This document shows positions 4,620 through 10,736 of a stretch of 25,819 bases of DNA, piece by piece; position 1 is the stretch's first letter; each line of letters opens with the position of its first letter. The stretch spans positions 1 through 25,819 of the IMG/VR virus record IMGVR_UViG_3300036785_000649, one strand, 5' to 3'. A program made the position numbers and the translations under genes. The notes beneath the pieces were generated by a model that searched no databases, was not told the DNA's origin, and saw nothing but the letters and a program-made list of their open reading frames with translations. The stretch is from a virus.

Positions 4620-4676
4620 TGGCACGTTACTGTTGTGCCACGCCACATTACGGTCACGACACCGTGTGCGAGTCAA
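4620..4676 (-). promoter_or_regulatory. Candidate promoter and 5' hairpin of the left-arm operon
   Basis: On the minus strand TTGACT (4676-4671) and TAATGT (4650-4645) lie 20 nt apart, longer than the usual 17-18, so the -35 assignment is weak. A start 5-7 nt after the -10 would fall at about 4640-4638, the first base of a hairpin UGGCAC...GUGCCA (4640-4635 with 4625-4620, 9-nt loop). This hairpin lies where stem I lies in the ribozyme leaders, but no GAAA, GUC or CUGANGA core is present here. Confidence 0.4.
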
Positions 4677-5119
4677 ACGCGTTAGCGTTCACTCGTGTGG
4701 CGACAAGGAATGGAGTATGAATCACACGTGCTCAAACGGGGCACTCAAATTCCCCTCGCGTTGTGTGATTCTTTTCGCTTGCAAGTTGTGACACTGGCCA
4801 AGTAACGTGCGTTGCCGCGTTCCTTGCGATCATCGACCATCAGATCGCATATGCACCGTCCCATTTGCTTGTTTGCTTGTCTATCGTCACTGGGGCACCC
4901 CGGGAGATGTCCACGTCGTGTACCGACGCAAAGTGAATCGTGAAACCAAAGCACAATCGCTAGCGGGTAAGCACAAGGTGTGTGCCGTTACCGAGTTTTG
5001 GTCATTTGCTCGCCACCAGATTTTGATTACAGTGCAGTGTTGGGCAGCCTGCACGTGAGCGAATACACCGCATTGCGGCGCTCGTCATATTTCGCTTTCA
5101 ACCGTTCAAACGTGCCTGC

Positions 5120-5166
5120 CTCGCGTGCGCGCGTGACGTAAACGACGCGTCACGCGTGCGTGCGAG
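5120..5166 (+). repeat. 19-bp imperfect hairpin, best formed by plus-strand RNA
   Basis: Positions 5120-5138 pair with 5148-5166 around a 9-nt loop. The three departures from perfect complementarity are all G-U pairs on plus-strand RNA and would be A-C mismatches on the minus strand. This favours a role in a plus-strand transcript. No U-run follows. Confidence 0.55.
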
Positions 5167-5318
5167 GGGTCGCACGTTGTGTATGTTGGTCATCGTGACG
5201 CGCGGGACGGTGATCGCACATTGTGGTCGCATTCGCAGTTTCACACATTCGTTTGTAACGTTCGGCGTTCGCTCAACGTTACGCGTCGTGTGTGACATAC
5301 GATGACATTCACACAATG

Positions 5319-5347
5319 GCGAGTCACACGTAGGACGTGTCACTCGC
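5319..5347. repeat. 13-bp inverted repeat with 3-nt spacer
   Basis: Positions 5319-5331 and 5335-5347 are inverted copies with a single mismatch (12 of 13 pairs), separated by AGG. It may be a protein-binding dyad or an RNA hairpin. It is in the same gene-free stretch as three other hairpins. Confidence 0.5.
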
Positions 5348-5435
5348 GTACGTGCGTGGGAGCGTTAGCAAGGCCACACACGGTGGGGCGAAGAGGCGTG
5401 ATATGTGACGCGTTCGCCAGCGACGATTTCAACTG

Positions 5436-5456
5436 ATCGCCGCTACGCGGCGATTT
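5436..5456 (+). terminator. Candidate intrinsic terminator
   Basis: ATCGCCGC (5436-5443) pairs perfectly with GCGGCGAT (5447-5454) around a TAC loop and is followed by a short T-run (5454-5456). The T-run is short, so efficiency is doubtful. The run is on the plus strand, which would require a plus-strand transcript from the gene-free region. Confidence 0.45.
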
Positions 5457-5664
5457 TAGCAGCTCGTGACCGTTTTGTGCGAGATCCTTATGAAACACTT
5501 AGTTGTGCGCACAATTATGCGGGTTTTGCAGGGATTTTCTAGATTCTCGTAGATCAAGATTCTAGTTGCCAGGGTGCGATTTTGGGCGCTGTGCGACCAA
5601 ATTACGTATCCAGAGCTGTACTGGAACGCAATAAATTGCGACCGGTCAAACAAGGCGTCTCATG

Positions 5665-5708
5665 TAGGACGAGATCCTGATTGGGCGTGTAATCGGGATC
5701 TCGTCCTA
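5665..5708 (+). repeat. 18-bp hairpin downstream of the 5720-6316 gene
   Basis: Positions 5665-5682 and 5691-5708 are complementary over 18 bp with one T-G pair and an 8-nt loop. It begins 12 nt beyond the stop codon of the minus-strand gene, where a 3' end signal would be expected. There is no U-run on either strand, and the single non-Watson-Crick pair is a wobble only on plus-strand RNA (A-C on the minus strand). It could protect an RNA 3' end or act as a protein-binding dyad. Confidence 0.6.
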
Positions 5709-5719
5709 TGAAGGATTGG

Positions 5720-6316
5720 TCATCCTTGCCATTCCCAACCAGGGGCCCAATCGGAAGCGCCAGTCCATTCGTACCCTGTATGTCGCCGTCCCAACGTGTC
5801 ACGTCTCGTTACCTGTTCCAAGATGCCGCGTAGCAGAAATTCATTGATGACAAAACGAGCCTCATCCGCGGTACAACGACCCTTGCGACGTGTGAACTCT
5901 CCTGGCGTGAACGTGTGACGTGGATTGGCATCGATCAATTCAGTGAACCGGGCAATGAACTTGACAATGTGATCCACATTCAAGTACCGGAGCTCGTATT
6001 CGCGTATGTACGCAACCAGGTCCTCGGCACATTCATCCATTACATAATGACCACGCAGTGCCGATGGAATAAGCGGTTTCCCCTCCGCTTGAGCCGGTGG
6101 TGACACGGTTTCAAGTGTGGCATTGATTGCCGCGCGTTCGGTAGCGGTAAAAATGGCATCGTCAAGCGCCAGGATACTAACGTTCGGTATTACCCTTCGC
6201 CAACGGTATTCCAATTCGGTAATCCACACTTCATTCGGCTTCACCCTGTAATTGAACACGAGTGCATACAAGGTGGCCTCGTAAGGCGCCAGTGGTGTTG
6301 CATGTACTTCTGCCAT
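5720..6316 (-). CDS. Hypothetical protein with possible winged-helix C-terminus (198 aa)
   Basis: The frame opens at 6370, but the ATG at 6316 (MAEVHATPLAPYEATL) follows GGGGAG at a good distance and is the likely start. The N-terminal half is alpha/beta with Trp-rich and acidic segments (WITELEYRWRRVIP). Residues about 140-190 (FTRRKGRCTADEARFVINEF, then LLRGILEQV and a Gly-Arg-Arg turn) resemble a winged helix. The product may bind DNA, but no family is recognised. It has no hammerhead or conserved leader, so it is not part of the left-arm operon. Confidence 0.7.
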   Translation of the reverse strand: MAEVHATPLAPYEATLYALVFNYRVKPNEVWITELEYRWRRVIPNVSILALDDAIFTATERAAINATLETVSPPAQAEGKPLIPSALRGHYVMDECAEDLVAYIREYELRYLNVDHIVKFIARFTELIDANPRHTFTPGEFTRRKGRCTADEARFVINEFLLRGILEQVTRRDTLGRRHTGYEWTGASDWAPGWEWQG

Positions 6317-6371
6317 TGTGTACTCCCCTTTATTTTGAAAGTGGCGTCGTTTTTTCATTGTAAATGACATG

Positions 6372-6638
6372 TCAAGTTAGCCATTTTGGGCCACATTTTG
6401 AACCGTTCAATAAATGCCACATTTTGAACCGTCCAATATGTAAATACGCGGCGCTCAGTTCGTACATATATGACGAATGAACGATGGAACTAGGTTTGAT
6501 GTCATCGGCACTGGTCACACGGCAATCAGAGTTTCGGGGTACACGTAGGTTACTATATATACAAAAAAATCCATTCCCGTTCATGTAACCCGGGTACCCT
6601 AACTCCATCTCATTTTGCCAATCCCATCTCGCCGACAT
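6372..6638 (-). CDS. Doubtful small open frame (88 aa)
   Basis: The frame starts at ATG 6638, with no ribosome-binding site, and ends 55 nt before the next gene. It is rich in Tyr, Trp and Ser and matches nothing I know. Its 3' part covers two direct repeats (6390-6410 and 6416-6436), which is unusual for a coding region. It may be chance. Confidence 0.25.
   Translation of the reverse strand: MSARWDWQNEMELGYPGYMNGNGFFCIYSNLRVPRNSDCRVTSADDIKPSSIVHSSYMYELSAAYLHIGRFKMWHLLNGSKCGPKWLT
6390..6436. repeat. Two 21-bp direct repeats
   Basis: Positions 6390-6410 and 6416-6436 read GCCACATTTTGAACCGT(T/C)CAA, identical but for one base, with 5 bp between them. They share the CCACATT word with the repeat array further right at 6735-7000, so they may be outlying members. 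Confidence 0.8.
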
Positions 6639-7180
6639 TTGCTATACGCGGACGAACTAATCGCCGGGTAATTACATATTGGACGATTCATTTTTTGATG
6701 GGTCCACTTGAAACCGCTCACAATGGGACTGGTTGTGCGAATCCACATTGCGCGTGCCAATCCACATTCAAATGAACCGGGTCAATCCACTCACAATCCA
6801 CATTGAACGAATCCACTCACAATGCGGTTGTGTGAATCCACTCACAATCACACTGGTTGTGTACATCCACATTCAAAATGACACCTATCCACATTCAATG
6901 ACACCCGCACTGCCACATTCAAAACGCACCCATCCACATTCAGTGACACATCGGTTCATGTTCAGTGACGCATCGATTCACACGTTCAGTTCCATTTCAC
7001 GTTAGGACAAGTGCCGACAGGTACTTACCAATTGACCAGTCAAATGACCATTGGTACTGCTACGTCCACATTGTGGCGAGATAGTTCCGGTTCATCGGCG
7101 ACACGGAACTGGTTGTGACATTCAATGTGGCATGTGGCGAAGTGGCATCTCACATCGGCGAATCGGTACGCGGTTGACAC
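6639..7180. other. Gene-free stretch left of 7333-7587
   Basis: This 0.54 kb holds the ATCCACATT repeat array (own entry) and no gene I can support. The plus-strand open frame over the array (6733-7005) is a product of the repeats: its protein is a His/Ile/Pro pattern with no ribosome-binding site. The plus-strand frame from 7051 to 7332 is only an in-phase extension of the gene starting at 7333. Confidence 0.5.
6735..7000. repeat. Array of short degenerate repeats (iteron-like)
   Basis: About ten copies of ATCCACATT(C/G)A or ATCCACTCACAAT, with variants such as GCCACATTCA and TTCATGTTCAGTGAC, occur at irregular spacing of about 15-30 bp. Several are followed by AATGACAC. The density in an AT-richer gap between oppositely directed gene blocks is typical of a replication origin or a multi-site operator, but no replication protein is encoded in the window to support this. 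Confidence 0.6.
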
Positions 7181-7184
7181 GTGT

Positions 7185-7214
7185 GTGGCGAAAAGTGGTC
7201 ACTTTTTTCGCCAC
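7185..7214. repeat. Hairpin GTGGCGAAAAGTG / CACTTTTTTCGCCAC
   Basis: The arms at 7185-7197 and 7200-7214 pair except for two extra T in the right arm. A T-run lies inside the stem. TTGACA at 7174-7179 lies just upstream. It may terminate plus-strand transcription entering from the left, or be a binding site; the sequence does not decide. Confidence 0.4.
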
Positions 7215-7276
7215 TCCGATTCTTAGCAAGTTCTCATCCGTTTCATACGGTTTTCTTCGTTTCAACCGGATTTCGC

Positions 7277-7313
7277 TGCTACAATCAATGATGTTGTTCA
7301 ACATCATTGATTG
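7277..7313 (+). promoter_or_regulatory. Extended -10 promoter overlapping an operator-like dyad
   Basis: TGCTACAAT (7277-7285) is an extended -10 motif with no good -35. It overlaps a perfect 15-bp inverted repeat: CAATCAATGATGTTG (7282-7296) with its complement at 7299-7313, spacer TT. Transcription would start near 7292, inside the dyad, so the dyad is better explained as a repressor operator on DNA than as an RNA hairpin. It controls the gene at 7333. Confidence 0.55.
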
Positions 7314-7332
7314 TCAAACGAAAGGTTCCACA

Positions 7333-7587
7333 ATGTCATTCGCACGCAACGCCATCGCCACCGCCGACAACGCATTCGCCACCGTCATGTGTGACACGTA
7401 TGGCGAATTCGCCGATGTGACAATCGGCGACGTTGAAAACGTCATGACACAAATCGCCGATTACATGCCACACGCGTTCACACATCCGTGTGACGCGTGT
7501 GACGCATTCGACGCGTACGCGTCATTGATCGATGAATGTGAATGTCACACGTTCGTCGAATTGTTGGAAATGGCACGCGACATTTGA
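7333..7587 (+). CDS. Hypothetical acidic helical protein (84 aa), paralogue of 3873-4178
   Basis: The ATG at 7333 follows GAAAGG at 8 nt. The protein is acidic and mostly helical, with a Cys/Asp-rich segment (HPCDACDAFDAYASLIDECE). It matches the left-arm protein at 3873-4178 along its length: FA-T--D-YGEF near the start, YMPHAF in the middle, and LLEMARD at the end. It stands alone between an operator-like promoter and a strong terminator, on the strand opposite to its relative. A single-gene unit of this kind may be expressed separately, for example in lysogeny, but nothing here proves a temperate life style. The function is unknown. Confidence 0.72.
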   Translation: MSFARNAIATADNAFATVMCDTYGEFADVTIGDVENVMTQIADYMPHAFTHPCDACDAFDAYASLIDECECHTFVELLEMARDI

Positions 7588-7592
7588 CGCAC

Positions 7593-7628
7593 AAATAATG
7601 TCACACGCGAACGTGTGACATTATTTTT
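7593..7628 (+). terminator. Strong intrinsic terminator
   Basis: A perfect 15-bp hairpin (7593-7607 with 7612-7626) with a CGAA loop ends in a run of five T (7624-7628). It begins 6 bp after the TGA of the 7333-7587 gene. Confidence 0.88.
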
Positions 7629-7680
7629 GCCACCATACCCCCTCAACTCACTTGACTTACTGGGCATTGTGCGTGATTGC

Positions 7681-8247
7681 CGGCGCGCGTCACACGTGAC
7701 GCACGTGTCACACGCGCGTCACGACGCACGCACGACGCACGCGCGCACGACGCGTCACGACACGCGCACACGACGCACACGACGCACGACGCGTCACACA
7801 CGACGCACGACGCACACGACGCGTCACACACGTGTGTGATCGCACGACGCGTCACACGTGCGTCACGACGCACGACGCGTCACACGTGACGCACACGACG
7901 CGTCATGCGTCACACGTGCGCGTCACGCGTCACACGTGACGACACGACGCGTCACGTACGTGTGTGATCACACGACGTGTCACACGTACGTCACACGTGT
8001 GTGATCGCGTGACGCATTCGACACGTGCAATCGACACGTCATCGTGTGACGCGCGTGTCACGTGAACGTGTGAACGTGTGAACGTGTGAACGTGTCAACG
8101 TGTCACACGTGTGTACGTGTCACACGTGCGTCACACATGTGTACGTGTCACGTGTGCGTCCACACACGTGTCACACGTGTGTACGTGTCACACGTGTGTC
8201 ACGCATTCACGACAATGTGGATGCGGTTTGTACGTCACGTGTCACAC
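7681..8247. repeat. Low-complexity alternating pyrimidine-purine block
   Basis: For about 0.57 kb the sequence is made almost wholly from the words CACG, ACGC, GTCAC, ACGTGTG and their complements, with long alternating pyrimidine-purine runs of CG, CA and TG steps. Many nested palindromes (CACGTG, ACGCGT, ACGTGT) occur. Open frames on all strands give Arg/His/Thr or Val/Cys/Arg polymers and are not genes. A tandem 8-bp repeat, GTGAACGT, about five copies, lies at 8062-8101. Confidence 0.85.
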
Positions 8248-8248
8248 A

Positions 8249-8364
8249 TTGTCGAGCGACGAGGTGCGGTTCGTTTCGTGCATTGTGGCTCTGGTCACTC
8301 GACATTGGTGGACCCTTGTCGAGCGACGTTGTGGGGTTGGCCACCTCGCCCTTGTCGAGCGGTG
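8249..8364. repeat. Three copies of TTGTCGAGCG(A/G)(C/T)G
   Basis: Copies at 8249-8261, 8316-8328 and 8352-8364; the first two are identical over 13 bp and the third differs at two bases. They lie in a gene-free stretch upstream of the late promoters. They may be regulator-binding sites. No gene is seen in 8248-8597. Confidence 0.6.
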
Positions 8365-8560
8365 CAGTGGAGTTGGCCAGGACCAGTGCTGGACCGGTTC
8401 CACATCAGTGGCAAAAGATTACCGTTCCAGTGGCGGAAGAGTGGTGGTCACACTCCCAACTTGAAAAGACTTTGAAACCCCATTGAATAATTCGTAAACT
8501 CCGTACTTGCAAATGTCGCACCAATGACGTGGCAATTACTCATTTGACCAATTGTCACCA

Positions 8561-8600
8561 CTGTCATCACTGTCAACACTGCGATATGATGTGACCTATG
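8561..8600 (+). promoter_or_regulatory. Late-side promoter P1, leaderless
   Basis: TATGAT (8585-8590) is a strong -10, with CTGTCA (8561-8566) 18 bp upstream as a weak -35. Transcription is expected at about 8597-8598, the ATG of the next gene, so its mRNA would be leaderless. Two CACTGTCA direct repeats cover the -35 region and could bind a regulator. Confidence 0.6.
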
Positions 8601-8864
8601 GATAACACAGATCGCCCTCAATACTTCAACACGCTGGACGTAGCTCTTATTGGGTCTGGGTATGACCCAGCAGACATCGACGAGGTACTATGGGACAGTA
8701 AGGCTCCCAAGATCCTCAGGGTAAAGCTAAAGCCACACAGTCAACTGATCTTCCTAGAGATCACCAGTCACTCCCTAGTACTGGAGCACAAGGCTCACGT
8801 ACACAGAGCTCCCCCGTCCCAGGCTACGCACGCACTGATCCCAGAAAAATCCGAAACGCCTTAG
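8598..8864 (+). CDS. Hypothetical protein (88 aa), likely leaderless
   Basis: The ATG at 8598 sits 7 bp after the -10 element, so translation is likely from a leaderless mRNA; no ribosome-binding site is present. The protein starts acidic (DPADIDEVLWDSKAPKIL) and continues with a possible beta-hairpin (KLKPHSQLIFLEIT). I do not recognise it. It is the first gene of the plus-strand arm. Confidence 0.65.
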   Translation: MDNTDRPQYFNTLDVALIGSGYDPADIDEVLWDSKAPKILRVKLKPHSQLIFLEITSHSLVLEHKAHVHRAPPSQATHALIPEKSETP

Positions 8865-8944
8865 CGCAGGCCTAATACAAAGTTCGTACAAGACGTTTTG
8901 CCCACTGCTGTTCGCCGCAAAATCGGCCATTCACCGGAGTTGAC

Positions 8945-8985
8945 TTGACACTCGGCCTGGCCCCATGCTAATGTCGCAGACTATG
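8945..8985 (+). promoter_or_regulatory. Late promoter P2, leaderless start of the terminase gene
   Basis: TTGACA (8945-8950) and TAATGT (8969-8974) lie 18 bp apart, with a TGC before the -10 (extended). Transcription should begin at about 8981-8983, and the next ATG is at 8983. This is the best match to a housekeeping promoter in the window and probably drives the structural genes. Confidence 0.75.
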
Positions 8986-9573
8986 AGCGATGTAAACAGA
9001 TCACGCGGAGCACCCAGACTCAAAATGTCGATGCAGGACTGGTTGGGACGCGTTGATGACCGATTCATGGGAACCGCAGTTGATGTGGAACCCCATGAAG
9101 CTCTGCTCTGGGCCATTCGCCTCGCAGCTGGGGAAGTGGCCTACTGTGACGCTCAGATCAGTCGTCTGCATGAGGATGAGTTGTTCGAAAGACCACTACG
9201 TCAGACGTTCATGCAGATGCCATCAGGGGCCTTCGACCTGGTTGAGGAGAAGAGGGACCCAGAGATTGTTTCTCGTTGGGCACACTTGCGCAAAGATGCA
9301 GCAGACCGCATGGCACGCTATGCCAAGATGGCAATTGATGCTGGTATCGATGAGCGAAGGGTTGCCGTAGCAGAACGAGTGGCAGACATCCTCGCTCCGT
9401 TGCTTGAGAACCTCGCTGAGGACCTCAGTCTTACAGCCAAGCAACGGGCTAAACTACCCGATGTGCTCGGTACAAGACTCCGTGCACTAGAGATAGCAGC
9501 TCAAACAGGAGGAAATGGTGACCCCACAAGCGCGAACCGGGCACACGAAGGTCGAACAAGAGCAAGGTCCTGA
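8983..9573 (+). CDS. Terminase small subunit
   Basis: The protein (about 196 aa) has the layout of actinobacteriophage small terminases. A segment near residues 30-60 (EPHEALLWAIRLAAGEVAYC) is followed by a long central helix (WAHLRKDAADRMARYAKMAI) and a C-terminal helical region. Such subunits recognise phage DNA ends and pass them to the large terminase for packaging. The ATG at 8983 is chosen over an upstream ATG (8965) because the latter precedes the -10 of promoter P2. It lies upstream of the large terminase, with seven genes between. It overlaps the next gene by about 55 nt. Confidence 0.85.
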   Translation: MSDVNRSRGAPRLKMSMQDWLGRVDDRFMGTAVDVEPHEALLWAIRLAAGEVAYCDAQISRLHEDELFERPLRQTFMQMPSGAFDLVEEKRDPEIVSRWAHLRKDAADRMARYAKMAIDAGIDERRVAVAERVADILAPLLENLAEDLSLTAKQRAKLPDVLGTRLRALEIAAQTGGNGDPTSANRAHEGRTRARS

Positions 9574-9820
9574 ACAGGGCACGCCCAGTCAGGAACCTGC
9601 TCCTGAGCAGGAAGCAGCAACGGAAGAGCCAAAAGAGCTCACCGAAGATGAGAAGGTGGAACAGGAGCGCCTCGAATATCACCAGTCCATTCAGGACGAG
9701 ATCAAGGCACAGCAGGAAGAAGCAGGAACAGTCGAGGAGTACCCGAACGCTGAAGAGCGCGCAGTCAAGACAGCTCCGGCACCGGGGCAGGTCCCTGGGG
9801 ATCACATCCCTGTGGGGTAG
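9518..9820 (+). CDS. Acidic Gln/Glu-rich hypothetical protein (100 aa)
   Basis: AGGAGG at 9507-9512 leaves 2 nt to the ATG at 9515 and 5 nt to the GTG at 9518; GTG fits better, and the choice changes the product by one residue. The sequence is low in complexity and highly charged, with repeated EQE, PEQ and EEP words and a helical Glu/Lys centre. It is probably mostly disordered or a coiled coil. A small disordered protein next to the terminase has no assigned role. Confidence 0.65.
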   Translation: MTPQARTGHTKVEQEQGPEQGTPSQEPAPEQEAATEEPKELTEDEKVEQERLEYHQSIQDEIKAQQEEAGTVEEYPNAEERAVKTAPAPGQVPGDHIPVG

Positions 9821-9865
9821 GACCAATCGGCCGGAAACTAACAACACCCTAAGGGGCAAACTAAA

Positions 9866-10543
9866 GTGAAGAAGATCGCATCTGTCGGCGTGGCCTTGGT
9901 CGCGTCGTTCGCACTGGTTGGGGCAAGCACGGCGAACGCCATGCCAAACCAGGCCAGAGTCGCAAAGGCTGGACCTCGTGGACCGCGGGGTCCAGTTGGC
10001 CCGCGTGGGCCAATTGGCCTCACAGGACCAATCGGACCTGCAGGACCACTTGGACCTGTCGGACCCGCGGGACCCGCAGGCCCAGCTGGACCGAAGGGTG
10101 ACACGGGGCTCACCGGTTCAACTGGGCCGCAAGGGCCTGCAGGACCGGGCGGAAACAACGCCAAAGAGTTCACCTACAAGTCGGACACCAGTGGCGCAAC
10201 CACTGATGTTAGTGACCTGGATGGCGTCAAGTTGAACGCCAGTTGTGACGCATTCGGTCGACTTACGTTGACTGCTGTGGCCACAAACGTGGCTCCCGGT
10301 ATCCTCACCGAGCGGGATGGCACGAACTTCGCTATCGTTCCTCGGTTCGGTACCGCGAACACCACTGCTAGGGTCCTCATCAACCCGTTCAGCTCGGCAT
10401 CCTCAAGAGCTGACGTGCAAGTGCACTACGTGTCCAATGGTGGTCAGGACACAACCATCAGCATCGCGGCTGTCGATCTGGCAGACGGCCCGAACGGCCT
10501 CAGCAACGCGTGTGTCGTGTTTGGCACCGCAATGACGTTCTAA
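9866..10543 (+). CDS. Secreted collagen-like protein (225 aa)
   Basis: The start is GTG at 9866 with AAGGGG 9 nt upstream. Residues 1-25 are a classical signal peptide ([20 protein letters not shown], then STANA before the cleavage site). Residues 36-95 are 20 Gly-X-Y triplets rich in Pro, expected to form a collagen-like triple helix. The C-terminal 130 residues are beta-rich with two Cys (one in NASCDAF, one in SNACVVFG) that may form a disulphide. Collagen-like phage proteins are usually virion fibres, but a signal peptide is unusual for a virion part; it may be exported by the infected cell. That role is inference. Confidence 0.8.
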   Translation: MKKIASVGVALVASFALVGASTANAMPNQARVAKAGPRGPRGPVGPRGPIGLTGPIGPAGPLGPVGPAGPAGPAGPKGDTGLTGSTGPQGPAGPGGNNAKEFTYKSDTSGATTDVSDLDGVKLNASCDAFGRLTLTAVATNVAPGILTERDGTNFAIVPRFGTANTTARVLINPFSSASSRADVQVHYVSNGGQDTTISIAAVDLADGPNGLSNACVVFGTAMTF

Positions 10544-10619
10544 GCGACAAGCTGGGAGCGCAGTACGGTGGTAGGAATCTTCGATCAGAATCTGGAGCAC
10601 CAGGCCCTGGTTGAAGAAT

Positions 10620-10728
10620 GCGCCCTGAAGCAAGTACTACATACGCTGGCGCGTAGGCTGGTACTGGAGCTTCCTCGATCAAGTGGCAAAGTAGGGATCG
10701 GGCCAAGGTTCAAATCCTGGGGGGCGCA
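10620..10728 (+). ncRNA. tRNA-like element with T-arm and acceptor stem
   Basis: At the 3' side GG-TTCAAAT-CC with flanking pairs (10704-10720; 4 of 5 stem pairs) resembles a tRNA T-arm. It is followed by GGGGCGC and A (10721-10728), like an acceptor strand and discriminator base. The complementary GCGCCCT lies at 10620-10626, giving a 7-bp stem ending in a U-G. The total of 109 nt is too long for a standard tRNA, and I cannot assign a D-arm or anticodon arm. An inner hairpin (AGUAC...GUACU enclosing UACGC-UGGC-GCGUA) fills the D-arm position. It could be a degenerate tRNA, an intron-containing one or a tRNA mimic. The 3' end is 8 nt before the next ATG. Confidence 0.3.
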
Positions 10729-10736
10729 GTGGAAAA

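Larger units (their letters stand above)
61..4640 (-). repeat. Ten copies of a conserved leader (with nine hammerheads)
   Basis: Ten upstream regions share a leader read on the minus strand: in most copies GUCAAC, then an unstructured ACACUCACACUCA-like run, then AAGGAGU, 3-9 nt before the start codon. Copies lie near 61-115, 395-427, 948-984, 1641-1677, 2112-2147, 2490-2524, 3094-3128, 3765-3813, 4179-4216 and 4576-4620. The leader is more conserved in sequence than the ribozyme stems. Such near-identical blocks could allow recombination that gains, loses or reorders gene cassettes. The C/A-rich run probably keeps the ribosome-binding site open. Confidence 0.85.
4641..5719. other. Non-coding stretch rich in hairpins
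   Basis: I see no convincing gene in this 1.08 kb: open frames on both strands are short, lack ribosome-binding sites and have no recognisable sequence. It does hold strong inverted repeats, listed separately (5120-5166, 5319-5347, 5436-5456, 5665-5708), and a shorter one, GTAACGTT with AACGTTAC (5255-5262 with 5275-5282). It divides the left-arm operon from the next minus-strand gene. Roles such as replication origin, untranslated RNA or packaging signal are possible but unproved. Confidence 0.5.

Noticed and set aside
61-4640. Plus-strand TTGACTATGCTCATCAG-like repeats read as promoters or operators
   Set aside because: They face against all genes here, and the same bases form the CUGAUGA core and GUCA linker on the minus strand. 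The ribozyme reading explains all conserved parts.
61-4640. A CRISPR-like array of evenly repeated units
   Set aside because: Repeats are separated by genes of variable length (0.1-0.8 kb) with start and stop codons; no short spacers.
5098-5343. Minus-strand open frame in the hairpin-rich region
   Set aside because: It has no start signal, and the DNA is explained by inverted repeats.
6733-7005. Plus-strand open frame over the ATCCACATT repeats
   Set aside because: It is a product of the repeats, without ribosome-binding site or protein-like composition.
7615-8486. Several open frames in the low-complexity block
   Set aside because: All give simple Arg/His/Thr or Val/Cys polymers due to repeat words on every frame.
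8965-8982. Upstream ATG for the small terminase
   Set aside because: It lies before the -10 of promoter P2, so it is not in the transcript; ATG 8983 matches the start site.
9449-9859. Minus-strand open frame opposite the acidic protein
   Set aside because: It is a Leu-rich shadow of a Glu/Gln-rich coding strand.
9838-10173. Minus-strand Gly-Pro-rich frame
   Set aside because: Antisense reading of collagen triplets also gives Gly-Pro; no ribosome-binding site, and the sense strand has a signal peptide and full domain.
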